A stretch of DNA of 64,000 bases from CAYXVF01 sp964468125 (GTDB taxonomy: Bacteria > Myxococcota > XYA12-FULL-58-9 > CAYXVF01), in NCBI GenBank assembly GCA_964468125.1, contig CAYXVF010000015.1, forward strand, positions 15,977 to 79,976, in the 5' to 3' direction. Both the position numbers and the translations under genes were made by a program. Shown piece after piece: positions 33,905-43,556 of the stretch. Below the pieces are notes generated by a model. The model had not been told where the DNA came from. It saw nothing but the letters and a program-made list of their open reading frames with translations, and did no database searches. Position 1 is the first letter of the stretch; the number at the start of each line of letters is the position of its first letter.

Positions 33905-35086
33905 TTATCTTACGTTCTGAATTTGACCGTAGATGGGTAGGAAGATGGCGGTAGCCATCATCAACATCATACCTCCACCTACAACCAGCAAAGCAGGTTC
34001 GATGAAGGTCGACATGAAAGCGATCTGATTTGCGGTGCGTTCGCGCAGGAACTTGGATAGGCCTGCGAACTGCTTGTCGAAACGACCGGTCGCTTCGCCG
34101 TGGGTAATCGCACGGGAGACGACCCGTGGAAAGCGCCGATCCGCGAAACCATCAGAGAGCGAGCCGCCCTGGCGTGCCGTGTTGTAGCACTGCATCAGCT
34201 TGTCGGCGATGAAGGGCGAAGAAGACCCCTCGGAGGCGATCTTCAGCGCCTCCAGAAGCGGAATCCCTCCGCCGTTGAGCATCGCGAGATTCATGAAGAC
34301 TGTGGAGAGCTCGAGGTTGAGCGCGATCCGGCCAATCAGCGGCACACCATAGAACTTCTCCATGATGAATGCCTTCTGCTCGAGCGACAGCGACTTGAGA
34401 ATCGCCACGATGGCCACCGGTAGGCCAAAGGGCACCCACCAGACCCAGCCGATGATGTCCGACATGAAGAGGAGGATCTTGGTCGGGATCGGCGGATCGG
34501 GTGGCAGAATCGTCTTCAGCTGCGGAACGACGAAGAAGAGCATCAGCGCCATGACTGCGGCGAGAACGCAGAGCGCGATGATCGGGTAAGTCGCGGCCTT
34601 CTTGGCGTCCCCCACCAGCGACTCGATGTTCTGATAGTGGGTCCCGAGTTCTTCAAAGACCGCCTCAAGACGGTTGGTACGCTCCGCGGCTGCGATACTG
34701 GCCACGGCGAGGCCCGGGAACGCACCGGTCTGGCGCATCGCTTGGGACAAGCTGTAGCCCTTGGTTACCAAGTCCTCGATCTCGCTGATCGCTTTGTAGA
34801 GTGTTTGGTCGTCGATGGACTCTTTCACCGTGTTGAGCGCCGCGGTGATGTTGAGGCCTAGCTCGAGAAGGCCTTTGAGGTGATGAAAGAACTCGACGAG
34901 GACCTTTCGCTTGATCTCGCGACGCTCGAACATCCCTTTGATGCTCGCGCGCCAGTCGATGTTGGCGGCGATGATCTCGTAGCCTTCTTCGTTTAGCTTG
35001 GCTCGGATCTCGTTCACCGAATCGGCGATCATCACGTTCTCTACGATCTGCCCGCTCCGCGACACCGCTTGCACCATGTACTGCAT
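33905..35086 (-). CDS. pilC: PilC/GspF inner-membrane platform protein
   Basis: The 393-residue protein has two T2SSF domains (about 55-180 and 260-380) with FFHHLKGLLELGLNITAAL and LNLELSTVFMNLAMLNGGGI, and three membrane segments (IIALCVLAAVMALMLFFVVP, WVWWVPFGLPVAIVAIL, LLVVGGGMMLMMATAIFLP). It is the inner-membrane platform on which the PilB/PilT ATPases act. GGGAGAG precedes the ATG. It is 31 bases downstream of pilB. Confidence 0.94.
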   Translation of the reverse strand: MQYMVQAVSRSGQIVENVMIADSVNEIRAKLNEEGYEIIAANIDWRASIKGMFERREIKRKVLVEFFHHLKGLLELGLNITAALNTVKESIDDQTLYKAISEIEDLVTKGYSLSQAMRQTGAFPGLAVASIAAAERTNRLEAVFEELGTHYQNIESLVGDAKKAATYPIIALCVLAAVMALMLFFVVPQLKTILPPDPPIPTKILLFMSDIIGWVWWVPFGLPVAIVAILKSLSLEQKAFIMEKFYGVPLIGRIALNLELSTVFMNLAMLNGGGIPLLEALKIASEGSSSPFIADKLMQCYNTARQGGSLSDGFADRRFPRVVSRAITHGEATGRFDKQFAGLSKFLRERTANQIAFMSTFIEPALLVVGGGMMLMMATAIFLPIYGQIQNVR

Positions 35087-35117
35087 GCCGAGACTCTCTC
35101 CCTGCTAAAAGCTCGTT

Positions 35118-36770
35118 CTAGGCCGAACGTGCGCGATGCAACGCTCGTTCTTCTTCTTCGAGATCAATGATCCCGACGACACGTTCACATTCCTTGACCG
35201 ACGTCTGGCCCTCGGTCACGAGCCATTTTCCATTCTCGAGCATCGGCTTGAAGCCCTCGGCCTTCGCGAAGGCCACCATTTCCGTCGCGGGTTTCATCGC
35301 GTGAACCATCAGTCGGAATTCGTCGCTGAATTGTAGCACTTCCGCCACCACGCGCCGGCCGGTGTAACCCTTGCCGTTGCAGTGCTCGCAGCCTGTTTCC
35401 AAGGGCTCCTTTACTCTGTCGAATGAGCCGAAGGGAGCGGGCACAGCGCACTTCGGACACAGCACGCGGATCAATCGCTGAGCAATGACGCCGATCATCG
35501 TGTCGGCAACCCGGTAGGGCTCGAGGCCGAGGTCGACGAGACGGGCGACGGCTTCGACAGCGCTGTTCGCGTGAAGCGTAGAAAGAACCAAGTGGCCCGT
35601 ATTCGCAGCACGGAAGGCTTCGCGTGCGGTCTCTTCGTCACGAATCTCACCAACGAGAATGATGTCCGGGTCCTGTCGGAGGAAGCCGCGAATCGCCTTA
35701 GCGAAGGTCACGCCAGCTTTTTCGTTGCACTGGATCTGCTGGATCGAGGGCAGCTTGATTTCGACCGGATCCTCGACGGTGAGGATCTTCTTTTGGGTGT
35801 CATTCAGAGCCGCAAGCAAGGAGTAGAGCGTCGTGGTCTTACCCGAACCGGTCGGTCCCACCATCAGGATGACGCCGAAGGGGTGCCGGATAAGCTCCTT
35901 CATCCCTCTCAAGTTCCAGTCCGTATGCCCCAGCTCGTCGAGCTTCGTGATCGAGCGCGTATCCGCGAGAATACGCATGACGACCATGGGTCCTTCCACC
36001 GTTGGCGAGCTGGCAAAACGGACATCTAGTGTTCGCCCCGCGAACTTGAACGAGAATCGGCCGTCGCGCAGGCGCTGAAAGTCTGAAAGATCGATCCCCG
36101 AGCGACCAAACAACACGTTTACGAGGTTGTCATGCCGTTCACGGGGAAGAGAAATCTCAGGCTGAAGCACGCCGTCGACTCGGAAGCGAACGACAGAGAC
36201 GGGACCGGCGGGCTCGACATGGATGTCCGAAGCGCCCGCGAGAACGGCGCGTCCCAGAAGCCAACCCAGGAACTCGTTGAGCTCGCCCTTGCTGATCTGA
36301 CCGCGCGTCGATTCGACGATCTTCTCGCCGTCAACGCCGCCGAAGGCCACCGTCTCAAGCAGAGTCGCAATCGCGCTCGAAGTGGACAGCACCAGCGGGC
36401 GCCGTCCGATCATCTGCATCGCGCGGTCGTTGCCCTGGGTGTTGAGAATGTCTTGGGTGATCAGGAAGGGCTTGCCCTTGCGAAGCACGGGCAAGACCGT
36501 GTGCCGTTTGCAGAAATCCAGTGTCAGTTTGTCGATCGCCTCGCGATCGACTTCCACCTGACGCAAACCCTGAAGATTCACAAAAGGAATGCCGTATTGG
36601 GTAGAGACGGTCCGTGCGATGTCGTCGGGATTGATGAAGCCGAGTCGCTCGATGATCTGACCGAGTCGCTCTTGCGTCCGACGCTGCACATTGAGCGCGA
36701 GGTCCAATTTTTCGGGGGTGATGAGTGCCCCTTCCAACAGCATCTCCCCGAGACGCTTCCGCTTCATCAT
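35118..36770 (-). CDS. pilB: PilB/GspE assembly ATPase
   Basis: The first codon of tandem ATGATG at 36770 follows GGAGAG. The 550-residue protein has an N-terminal MshEN/GspE-N domain (RLGEMLLEGALITPEKLDLAL), then the ATPase core with MVGPTGSGKTTTLYSL, DPDIILVGEIRDEETAREA and HLVLSTLHANSAVEA. The tetracysteine zinc motif is CPKC...CEHC. These are diagnostic of assembly ATPases that power pilus extension or pseudopilus growth. Its neighbours pilC and the GspL/M-like genes fit. Confidence 0.95.
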   Translation of the reverse strand: MMKRKRLGEMLLEGALITPEKLDLALNVQRRTQERLGQIIERLGFINPDDIARTVSTQYGIPFVNLQGLRQVEVDREAIDKLTLDFCKRHTVLPVLRKGKPFLITQDILNTQGNDRAMQMIGRRPLVLSTSSAIATLLETVAFGGVDGEKIVESTRGQISKGELNEFLGWLLGRAVLAGASDIHVEPAGPVSVVRFRVDGVLQPEISLPRERHDNLVNVLFGRSGIDLSDFQRLRDGRFSFKFAGRTLDVRFASSPTVEGPMVVMRILADTRSITKLDELGHTDWNLRGMKELIRHPFGVILMVGPTGSGKTTTLYSLLAALNDTQKKILTVEDPVEIKLPSIQQIQCNEKAGVTFAKAIRGFLRQDPDIILVGEIRDEETAREAFRAANTGHLVLSTLHANSAVEAVARLVDLGLEPYRVADTMIGVIAQRLIRVLCPKCAVPAPFGSFDRVKEPLETGCEHCNGKGYTGRRVVAEVLQFSDEFRLMVHAMKPATEMVAFAKAEGFKPMLENGKWLVTEGQTSVKECERVVGIIDLEEEERALHRARSA

Positions 36771-36795
36771 TGAGCTCTCCGATCCAAAGTCGCTC

Positions 36796-37290
36796 TCAGC
36801 GAACCGCACCCTCTTCGAGTCCGAACAACTCGAGGGTCAGGCTGAACGATACGGTCTCTTCTCTCATCGCGATGTTACCATCAATGATGTTGACTGGCCG
36901 CTCTTGAATGAGCGCCCACAGGATGGCGAAGAAGCCCATCGCGGACTCGCGGAGAGCCGCAGTGCTCATCTCAATCCGGGCTTTTTCCACGCCGTATTTG
37001 ATGGGCGTCCAGGTGAGCTGCCGTTCGAGGTCGAAGCGAACGCTCGATCCCAACAGCTCCGTGTCGTCTACCATGCGCGCGAGTAGGTCCTGCACTGACT
37101 CCTGACGCGTCTTCAGCGGTTTGGGTGGCGCTGCCTTGAGTTGGTTGATCTCGTTCGCAACCGATTTCACCTGCGAGAACACGCCGCGTTTCGTGCTCTC
37201 CGAGCGTTCCACCTCTCCGTAAGCCTCGTAGGCCATGAAGAGAAGTCCCAACCCGACGACGATGAATATGAGCCTGAAGATTCTGAGCAT
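36796..37290 (-). CDS. PilO/GspM-like bitopic protein
   Basis: The 164-residue protein has one N-terminal membrane helix (LIFIVVGLGLLFMAYEAYG), a helical segment and a beta-rich domain ending MREETVSFSLTLELFGLEEG, which fits the ferredoxin-like fold of PilO/GspM. The identity is inferred mainly from position, just after the GspL/PilN-like gene and before pilB. Coding is contiguous with 37291 (no gap). It would form the inner-membrane alignment complex. Confidence 0.65.
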   Translation of the reverse strand: MLRIFRLIFIVVGLGLLFMAYEAYGEVERSESTKRGVFSQVKSVANEINQLKAAPPKPLKTRQESVQDLLARMVDDTELLGSSVRFDLERQLTWTPIKYGVEKARIEMSTAALRESAMGFFAILWALIQERPVNIIDGNIAMREETVSFSLTLELFGLEEGAVR

Positions 37291-38541
37291 TTATCGCGCG
37301 CTCGCTCGAGCAGCCTGCGCCGGGCTACCCGTATTCATGTGTACCTTCTCCACTCGGTAGTCCACCTCGTGCCCGCGGAACTGGTAGTGAATGTTCGCCC
37401 CACGCCAGCTCGCGCTCCGGTCGATCGCGGCCCGAAGCTCGTCGTAGGAGAGGGGGGGGTCCACTGGCCCTTCCCGAACGCTTCGTCGCTGCAACACCGC
37501 CTCCACCTTCCCGGGTGAGATGGTCACCATCTGCACTTCGAGCTGCGGAGGCATCATGATGAGGAGCTCGGCCCAGGCCTGCGGCAGGTTGTACTGAAAC
37601 TCGGAGACGAACCCAGCGTAGCGTTCCTGGTAGAGGGTCTCGAGTTGCGGCTTGTAGTCCCGTAGGCGATCGTTGAGCTTGTCGATCTCCGATTCGACCA
37701 ACGAGTTCCACATCAGCATTCCACCGTAGACCACCCCACACACCGCAGCGAAGAAAACCGAGCCAATCAGTGAGCGTCGCTCCTGCTTGGCGATCGCCTT
37801 CTTGCGCATTTGTGCGCGTTCGATCGGCAAGTAGAAACGAGTCTCGGACGGATCCTGAAGCCCGTGGAGCGCAAAGCTCGGTGCCTCAGCGGGGATTCGG
37901 ACCTGGACGATCTCCTGTCCTGCTTCGCGCAGACGCTCTGCGATCCAGTCATCGGCCGTCAGCAACCGGCTGTCGGGCATGGCCGCGCCCTGCAGCGTGA
38001 CAAACACCTCTCGCGCCAGGTCGTCGCCGGGATAGAGCGTGCGAACAGCCTTGATTTCGTTTCCCTGGATCGCCGTGAGCACGACTCGATTGCCCATTCG
38101 GTCGATGCAGACCACGTCCTCGAGCTCCGCGTCCTCTTCACGCTCCGCGAAGCCAACGACCCGAGAGATTCGATCGACGAGGGACAGGTCCGAGCTGCGG
38201 CGGCTGTCGCGAACCGATACTCCGTAGGGAACGACCGCCATGACCTGCTCGGACATGCGAAGCGATTGCAGCAGCGTTTCGGGGATGGAGAAGATCTGAA
38301 GATCCGGACCGTCGAGCTTCTCGTGGCAGTAGACCGAACCCGCGGGCAGTTTCGCGATGATCTGTTTATCGATCGCCTCTTTGTCGCCTTGAGCGACAAT
38401 CCGCATCATCTCGCACGGCACCACCGCAATATCGGTGGGGCTCTTCAAGATCTTCGGGAGGTCGTCGATCTTCGCGGACTTGAACTCCCCGTCTACGCCG
38501 ATCAGTACCGTCTCGAGATCGAGGAGTATCGCCTTTGCCAT
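37291..38541 (-). CDS. GspL-like (PilM/PilN-type) bitopic assembly protein
   Basis: The 416-residue protein has a cytoplasmic N-terminal domain (about 1-265) with an actin-like pattern (AILLDLETVLIGVDGEF), one helix (about 268-290, SLIGSVFFAAVCGVVYGG), a short coiled coil (ESEIDKLNDRLRDYKPQLE) and a periplasmic ferredoxin-like domain (LEVQMVTISPGKVEAVLQ). Classical type IV pili use separate PilM and PilN; a single chain with this topology is the GspL arrangement. No separate pilM is present. The actin-like assignment of the N-terminal half is tentative. Confidence 0.7.
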   Translation of the reverse strand: MAKAILLDLETVLIGVDGEFKSAKIDDLPKILKSPTDIAVVPCEMMRIVAQGDKEAIDKQIIAKLPAGSVYCHEKLDGPDLQIFSIPETLLQSLRMSEQVMAVVPYGVSVRDSRRSSDLSLVDRISRVVGFAEREEDAELEDVVCIDRMGNRVVLTAIQGNEIKAVRTLYPGDDLAREVFVTLQGAAMPDSRLLTADDWIAERLREAGQEIVQVRIPAEAPSFALHGLQDPSETRFYLPIERAQMRKKAIAKQERRSLIGSVFFAAVCGVVYGGMLMWNSLVESEIDKLNDRLRDYKPQLETLYQERYAGFVSEFQYNLPQAWAELLIMMPPQLEVQMVTISPGKVEAVLQRRSVREGPVDPPLSYDELRAAIDRSASWRGANIHYQFRGHEVDYRVEKVHMNTGSPAQAARASAR

Positions 38542-38583
38542 TCAGTGTCCTCTCAAAATGCCCGTTGTCTTCCGCAAACCGCG

Positions 38584-40182
38584 TCAGTCATCTCGCGGAT
38601 CGAGGAACCGCTCCATGTACACCGGATCGGGCTTCGCCCCCTCGGCGAGCCGCTTCGGTGTCAGGAGAATCAACAGCTCCGTGCTGTCGTCACGTGCTTC
38701 CTGGGCCCCGAATAGAATACCGAGAATTGGAATCTTTGCGAGCCAAGGTAGACCCGCGGAGTTTTCTTCTTTCCGGCGCTGGATCAGGCCTCCGATCACC
38801 AGCGTATCTCCAAATCCCGCGGTCACGGTCCCCGAATAGCCACGCCGGTTGAGCTGGGGGAGGTCGAGCTGGAGGATGGGCGTTTGTCCGACGATTCCCG
38901 CGGAGCCGCCACCAAAGCTCCGCGTGTCGATCGCGAGGATTTCCTGCAACACGACGGAAACCGTCAGCGTGATGTTCGTATCGTCCTGGATGCGCGGCAA
39001 GAGCGACATCGTCAGGCCATCGGACAGGATGCCCTGCTCGACCTCCGTGGCGACCGCCCCATCCTCAACCGTGTTCGAGACCTGCGCGATATAGCCCTGG
39101 ATCTGGCCCACCTGAATGATCCCCGGCAGGTTGTTGCCGACGAGCAGATTGGGCTGGGCCACGAGCTTGATCTCTCCCTGATCCTGCAGCGCATTCAATA
39201 CGACGCTGCCCGTCACACCGGAGAGCGTGAAGGCGGCGTTGCCCGGGTTCACGGAGGCCTGATTGATGCTCTGGAACGCGAAATCGCTCGTGGCGCCGAT
39301 GTTGAGTCCGCCCACTCGCTGAAACAGCTGGTTCCAATCGACCCCAGCGTTCAAACGATCGCGAGAGGTGAACTCGGCGACGCGTACTTCAACCACCGCC
39401 TGCCGCGCCATTTCTTCGTTGACCGTATCGATGTAACGTCCGACCGCTTCGAGGTTTTCCGGCGAATCGTTCACGATCACGAGCCCGGCGCTGCGGTTGA
39501 TCGACGATTTTCCGCCTTCGCCAATGAGCGCCTCCATCGATTCTTCGAGCTCTTCCCAAAACCCGCGCGAGCTCGAAAAGCTGGTGAGCGACACTGCACC
39601 ACCGAGACCCTGTTGACCGCCGCCACCGCCGCCCTGCATTCCGCCACCCATGCCGCCGGCCATACCGCCGCCCATGCCACCGGCACCGCCGCCCATGCCA
39701 CCGGCCATTCCGCCACCCATGCCACCGGCGCCACCACCACCGCCTTGTGCGCCTTCGTTCGAGATGCTCGTCATCCAGAACTGAGTGAGCATCGGAACGT
39801 TCACTCGAAAGATTTGGGTATAACTCGCGAAGATGACGAGGTCCTGGTCTTCAAAGGCGAAGCTGTACCCAATGGGCGAGAGGATGACGCGAAGCGCGTC
39901 GCGCAGCGTGATGTTCTTCAGGGTAGGGATATCCACCTCGCGCTTGAGGTTAATCTCCTTGCGCACGACGAGGCGACAACTGTGGTTGCGCGCGAGCTGA
40001 TCGAGAACGGTGCCCAAACGCAAACTCGTGCCGAAGAGACTGACCGGACCGTCTTCCGAGCATCCGCTGCCTCGTCTGCGCTGGCGCTGCGTCTCCTCTT
40101 GGGCGAAGGCGGGTTCGGAAATGGCGCAGGACAGAAAGACGGCCACCGCGCACATGGCGCGCCAGAAGAACGTGCTCGACAT
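38584..40182 (-). CDS. pilQ: Secretin (PilQ/GspD family)
   Basis: The 532-residue protein has a signal peptide, an STN/N0-like domain (PTLKNITLRDALRVILSPIG), a Gly/Met-rich linker (about 144-191), an N1-like KH fold (INRSAGLVIVNDSPENLEAV) and the secretin domain with TVTAGFGDTLVIGGLIQRRK and LPWLAKIPILGILFG, ending LLILLTPKRL. It forms the outer-membrane pore for the pilus or pseudopilus. Size is below typical PilQ with AMIN domains, closer to short secretins. Confidence 0.93.
   Translation of the reverse strand: MSSTFFWRAMCAVAVFLSCAISEPAFAQEETQRQRRRGSGCSEDGPVSLFGTSLRLGTVLDQLARNHSCRLVVRKEINLKREVDIPTLKNITLRDALRVILSPIGYSFAFEDQDLVIFASYTQIFRVNVPMLTQFWMTSISNEGAQGGGGGAGGMGGGMAGGMGGGAGGMGGGMAGGMGGGMQGGGGGGQQGLGGAVSLTSFSSSRGFWEELEESMEALIGEGGKSSINRSAGLVIVNDSPENLEAVGRYIDTVNEEMARQAVVEVRVAEFTSRDRLNAGVDWNQLFQRVGGLNIGATSDFAFQSINQASVNPGNAAFTLSGVTGSVVLNALQDQGEIKLVAQPNLLVGNNLPGIIQVGQIQGYIAQVSNTVEDGAVATEVEQGILSDGLTMSLLPRIQDDTNITLTVSVVLQEILAIDTRSFGGGSAGIVGQTPILQLDLPQLNRRGYSGTVTAGFGDTLVIGGLIQRRKEENSAGLPWLAKIPILGILFGAQEARDDSTELLILLTPKRLAEGAKPDPVYMERFLDPRDD
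39611..39750 (-). repeat. Gly/Met-rich repeat within the secretin
   Basis: Repeated DNA units encode GGMGGGMAGG-type tandem blocks at about residues 144-191 of the secretin. The repeat is in frame and lies in a linker between N-domains, a slippage-prone site. Confidence 0.8.
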
Positions 40183-40311
40183 AGGTAACGCGGCTCCCTT
40201 CGGAGAAAGGTTTACGCGCGGTTCGGGGGTCGGTCAAATCGAAGTGAATGTCGACGACGAGAATACTGATTGAAGTGGAGCCTCCGTCTCGTTGGTGCTA
40301 GATCTCAGCCC

Positions 40312-40977
40312 ATGCAAAGACTCGCGCTTGCCTTGGGGCTCTTCTCCTGTGCCGCGTGCGGCGATGGTGACCTTCTCTACATCGAACGACTCGTACCTTT
40401 TGACGGGCCTAGTGTGGCGCGCTCCGAAGTGGAAGAAGGCGATCCGATCAGCTCCGATGGGCTCGTCGACCGTAACTTGATCAGCCCCGCATTCATCTCA
40501 GCGACCGAGAACAATGCGGCCGACACCGATCAGAACCTGTGCTTGATCGGCGACGAGTGCAGCTCCGAGTACTATACGGCGCATTTTGCGTGGCTCACTC
40601 TCCGGAATGACCAAACGGCGCCAGAAAACATCACGGTGACCGACACGATCAACAGCTATCAAGTCGAGTTTGCGGCCGAGACGGTCGGGCTAAACTTGCC
40701 GACCTATCGCGGTAACCTTCGAGCGGTCGTGAACCCGACTCAAATCACGACGTCTCAAATCACCATCGTACCGTTCGAGTACAAGGAACTGGTTGGCACG
40801 CAACTCGCGCCTACGGATCCACCGCTGCTCTATCGCGCACGCGTGACGGTCTTCGGCGACCGCAATCTCGAATTGAGCGCGTCAACCACACTACTCCTTG
40901 GCCCGTTCAACAATTGCACTGAAGGCGGAATTCCGGTCGACCCGGCGGACGCGTTCTTGTTCTGCACTGGCCAGTGA
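40312..40977 (+). CDS. Lipoprotein of unknown function in pilus locus
   Basis: ATG 40312 gives a 221-residue product with signal MQRLALALGLFSCAACGDGD and a lipobox Cys (Cys13 or Cys16). The mature part is beta-rich with Cys pairs (CLIGDECSSE, NNCTEGG). It lies on the plus strand between pilQ and the PilP-like gene, both on the minus strand. It could act with the secretin (a pilotin-like role), but no homology is visible. Confidence 0.7.
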   Translation: MQRLALALGLFSCAACGDGDLLYIERLVPFDGPSVARSEVEEGDPISSDGLVDRNLISPAFISATENNAADTDQNLCLIGDECSSEYYTAHFAWLTLRNDQTAPENITVTDTINSYQVEFAAETVGLNLPTYRGNLRAVVNPTQITTSQITIVPFEYKELVGTQLAPTDPPLLYRARVTVFGDRNLELSASTTLLLGPFNNCTEGGIPVDPADAFLFCTGQ

Positions 40978-41014
40978 CGCCATCGCTGTCGAGCGAGGCG
41001 TACTCGGGTTTCGT

Positions 41015-41539
41015 TTAACGAATTGTTCCTGAGCCACCGCGCGAGCGTTGAATTCGAAGCCCGCCCTCGGTGATGTCTTTGATCACCACCCCGCCGACGT
41101 TGTCGCCCGGACGCACGTTGAAGATGCGTCCTTGGAACATGATGATGGCTTCCTTGCGAGGCTGCAGGGTGATGGCTTTCACCAAGATGTTCTGCGTTGG
41201 ATCCGTGCGGGGTCGACGCGCTCGGGTAGGTGCAGCGGGCGAATCGCTCTGACCGCTGCCGAGCAGCGCCTCGAACTCGCGCTGAAGCTGAATCTTTTCG
41301 ATGCGAAGTCGAAGCGCCGCGATCTCCTCCCGGTCCAAAGCCATCTGCACGCGAAGCAGCTTCAGGCGCTCGAGAACGTCGGCGGTACCGAGGTCAATTT
41401 GCTCTTCGTATTGCTCCCCCTCCGGTTCGGGCCTGGTCTCGGGGGACGGGGAGCTTCCGCTCTTCTTTTTGGCGGCACCCGCATCGGCGGAAATTAGTAT
41501 GAACACAGCGGCGAGGCATACGTGCGTGAACGGCTTCAT
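41015..41539 (-). CDS. pilP: PilP-like periplasmic protein
   Basis: ATG 41539 gives a 174-residue product with signal peptide ending near GAA. An acidic linker and a coiled coil (LERLKLLRVQMALDREEIAA) are followed by a small beta domain (KEAIIMFQGRIFNVRPGDNV, GVVIKDITEGGLRIQR) that fits PilP/GspC HR-type domains, where a 'G..f.V..G..v.g..v..I...gv.l' pattern is typical. PilP links the inner-membrane complex to the secretin. The call is based on pattern and position. Confidence 0.72.
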   Translation of the reverse strand: MKPFTHVCLAAVFILISADAGAAKKKSGSSPSPETRPEPEGEQYEEQIDLGTADVLERLKLLRVQMALDREEIAALRLRIEKIQLQREFEALLGSGQSDSPAAPTRARRPRTDPTQNILVKAITLQPRKEAIIMFQGRIFNVRPGDNVGGVVIKDITEGGLRIQRSRGGSGTIR

Positions 41540-41684
41540 CGATGAGCTCTTCTCTTTCACGAGGGGTTCGCCCAGCATTATGCGCGGGGCTCGCTAGGGC
41601 TTCAACCCGATGTACGGTGGGAAAAATTCGGCTGATGGCCGGTGTAAATTGTGACGCCGGAACCATAGTGCTAACGTCTGGCCA

Positions 41685-43430
41685 ATGCCGGGTCGACCGC
41701 AACAGGGCGGGTCTCTTTCCCCTTTTGAAGACGAGGATACCGCCAAGAGCGCGCTCGAAGGTTCTTTGGAGGAGGAGCTGAGCTCCTCGGCTCGTACGGA
41801 TACCTCCCCCGGCGCCGATGTCGACGAGGCTGCTATCGACGAGGCAACACGCTTCGACATCCGAATCTCCATGCAGGAAGCGGAGAGCGAGCTCGGCGGG
41901 GATACGGACATTCGCTACGTCCCTCCAGGCTTCAGCACCACGGGCGAGCTCGAGGGCAGCTCCGTAGACCTCAAGGCGATTTCGGAGCTATCCCCGAATG
42001 AGCTCGGCAGCGGTGAGCCCAGCGGACGGACGGACCCTGTGATCGCCGCTGCCCCGCCCCGTGCCACTCAGTCAATAGAGGTCGGTCAGTGTTTCGCTCG
42101 TGGCGGCATGGCGGAGCTCTACCACGCGCGGCGCATCGGTGGTCCCGACCACAAGAAGCGTTTCGTGATGAAGAAGCTGCTAAAGGAGCTCTCTGACGAT
42201 CCGACATTCGTCGAGCGCTTCAAGAACGAGGCGAAAGTCACTTCAGGCCTCCAGCATCCGCACATCATCGAGACATATGAAATCGCGCAACATCAGGCGC
42301 AATGGTACATCGCCATGGAGTATCTCCCGGGTCGAGACCTCGGGAATGTACTCAATCGCTTGCATCACTTCCGCGTCCAATGCCCAGTAGAGATCGTGCT
42401 CGAAGTTGCGATCGCAGTGAGCAAGGCGCTTCAACACGTGCACTCCTTGCGCATCGTTGACGAAACAGGTGCGCGGATCGTCCACCGAGACGTCAACCCG
42501 GCAAACGTCATGGTGACCTGGGACGGCCGGATCAAGCTGCTCGATTTCGGGTTGGCTAAGGACCCTACCGCAGATCTGACCGGCGGCGGCGAGATGGTCG
42601 GCAAGCTGATGTATCAGCCGCCAGAAGCCATCAAGGGCGGCAAACCCTCGCCCCAGTGGGACGTCTACGCACTCGGACTCTTGATGTTCGAGCTGCTCTC
42701 GGGGCAAGCCCCCTTTGGCGGTTTGATGAGTAGCTCTCAGTTGATGGCACGCATCGTCGAGGAAGAGCTCGCGGACATTCAAAGTCTCAATGAGAGCGTA
42801 CCGGACTCGGTTGCGAAGATCGTACACAAGGCGACGGCTAAGGATCCCGCGAAACGCTACCGGACAATGAGCGACTGCCTGGCCGCCCTCGAGCGTGCGC
42901 TCGAATTGGAAGTGGGTGGACGAGGGGACGTTCGGACGTTCATGCGCGTGCTCTACCAGGAAAACGGGAAGACCCCGCAACGGGTTCAGCTGGGCCAAGC
43001 GACGAAGCGTGAGCCCCAGCGCCGACCCGTCGCCTCGCGAATCAGTGCGACGAATCGGTCGCGCCCCCGAGCACATACGCGAGCGCTTCAGGCACAGGAG
43101 TCCCGAAAGACTCTTTCTCTCGTCGCCGCGGGGGTGGTCGCCCTCGTCTTGGTCTCGGCGGCGATGTTCTGGATGATCGGCAGTCGGGAGTCAGACGACG
43201 AGATGGAAATCGATCCAAGCACCTATATAGAAACCGGGGTACTCGTCCGCTGTAGAGCAGGACGGGTGTTCCTCGATGGGATTCAGCTAGGACAATGTCC
43301 CACGGTGGCGATGCCCACCTCCGTCGGGCGCTATCGAATCGAGGTTCGAGACGGCAGCAAACGCATCGAGCGAACCATCGACGTGGAAAGTGGCAAATTG
43401 GTCGAGCTCGATCTCCGGTCGGAGCAATGA
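41685..43430 (+). CDS. Ser/Thr protein kinase with PEGA-like tail 1
   Basis: The 581-residue protein has an N-terminal acidic region (1-125), a Hanks-type kinase domain (about 130-395; ARGGMAELYHARR, FVMKK lysine, RIVHRDVNPANVMVTWDG catalytic loop, LLDFGLAKD, YQPPEAIKG), a linker, one membrane helix (about 475-498, LSLVAAGVVALVLVSAAMFW) and a C-terminal PEGA-like domain (FLDGIQLGQCPTVAMPTSVG). All catalytic residues appear intact. It lies upstream of a second such kinase, in the pilus locus. Confidence 0.92.
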   Translation: MPGRPQQGGSLSPFEDEDTAKSALEGSLEEELSSSARTDTSPGADVDEAAIDEATRFDIRISMQEAESELGGDTDIRYVPPGFSTTGELEGSSVDLKAISELSPNELGSGEPSGRTDPVIAAAPPRATQSIEVGQCFARGGMAELYHARRIGGPDHKKRFVMKKLLKELSDDPTFVERFKNEAKVTSGLQHPHIIETYEIAQHQAQWYIAMEYLPGRDLGNVLNRLHHFRVQCPVEIVLEVAIAVSKALQHVHSLRIVDETGARIVHRDVNPANVMVTWDGRIKLLDFGLAKDPTADLTGGGEMVGKLMYQPPEAIKGGKPSPQWDVYALGLLMFELLSGQAPFGGLMSSSQLMARIVEEELADIQSLNESVPDSVAKIVHKATAKDPAKRYRTMSDCLAALERALELEVGGRGDVRTFMRVLYQENGKTPQRVQLGQATKREPQRRPVASRISATNRSRPRAHTRALQAQESRKTLSLVAAGVVALVLVSAAMFWMIGSRESDDEMEIDPSTYIETGVLVRCRAGRVFLDGIQLGQCPTVAMPTSVGRYRIEVRDGSKRIERTIDVESGKLVELDLRSEQ

Positions 43431-43556
43431 CTGAGGTAATCAAGTTGAATACATCTGCCGTTCGTGCATTTTCCTGACGGCGATTGCGCGAGTCATGCGT
43501 TACACTCTAGGAGATGGTTGAAGGTGTAATTGAGCCTTCGCTGCCGACCGACGACG

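Noticed and set aside
39611..39750. CRISPR-like tandem units
   Set aside because: The units are in frame, only a few bases long and inside the secretin coding region, with no spacers.
38884..40188. Long plus-strand frame opposite the secretin, rich in His-Ala-Thr-Gly
   Set aside because: The low-complexity text is the antisense of the Gly/Met repeat; the secretin on the other strand is certain.
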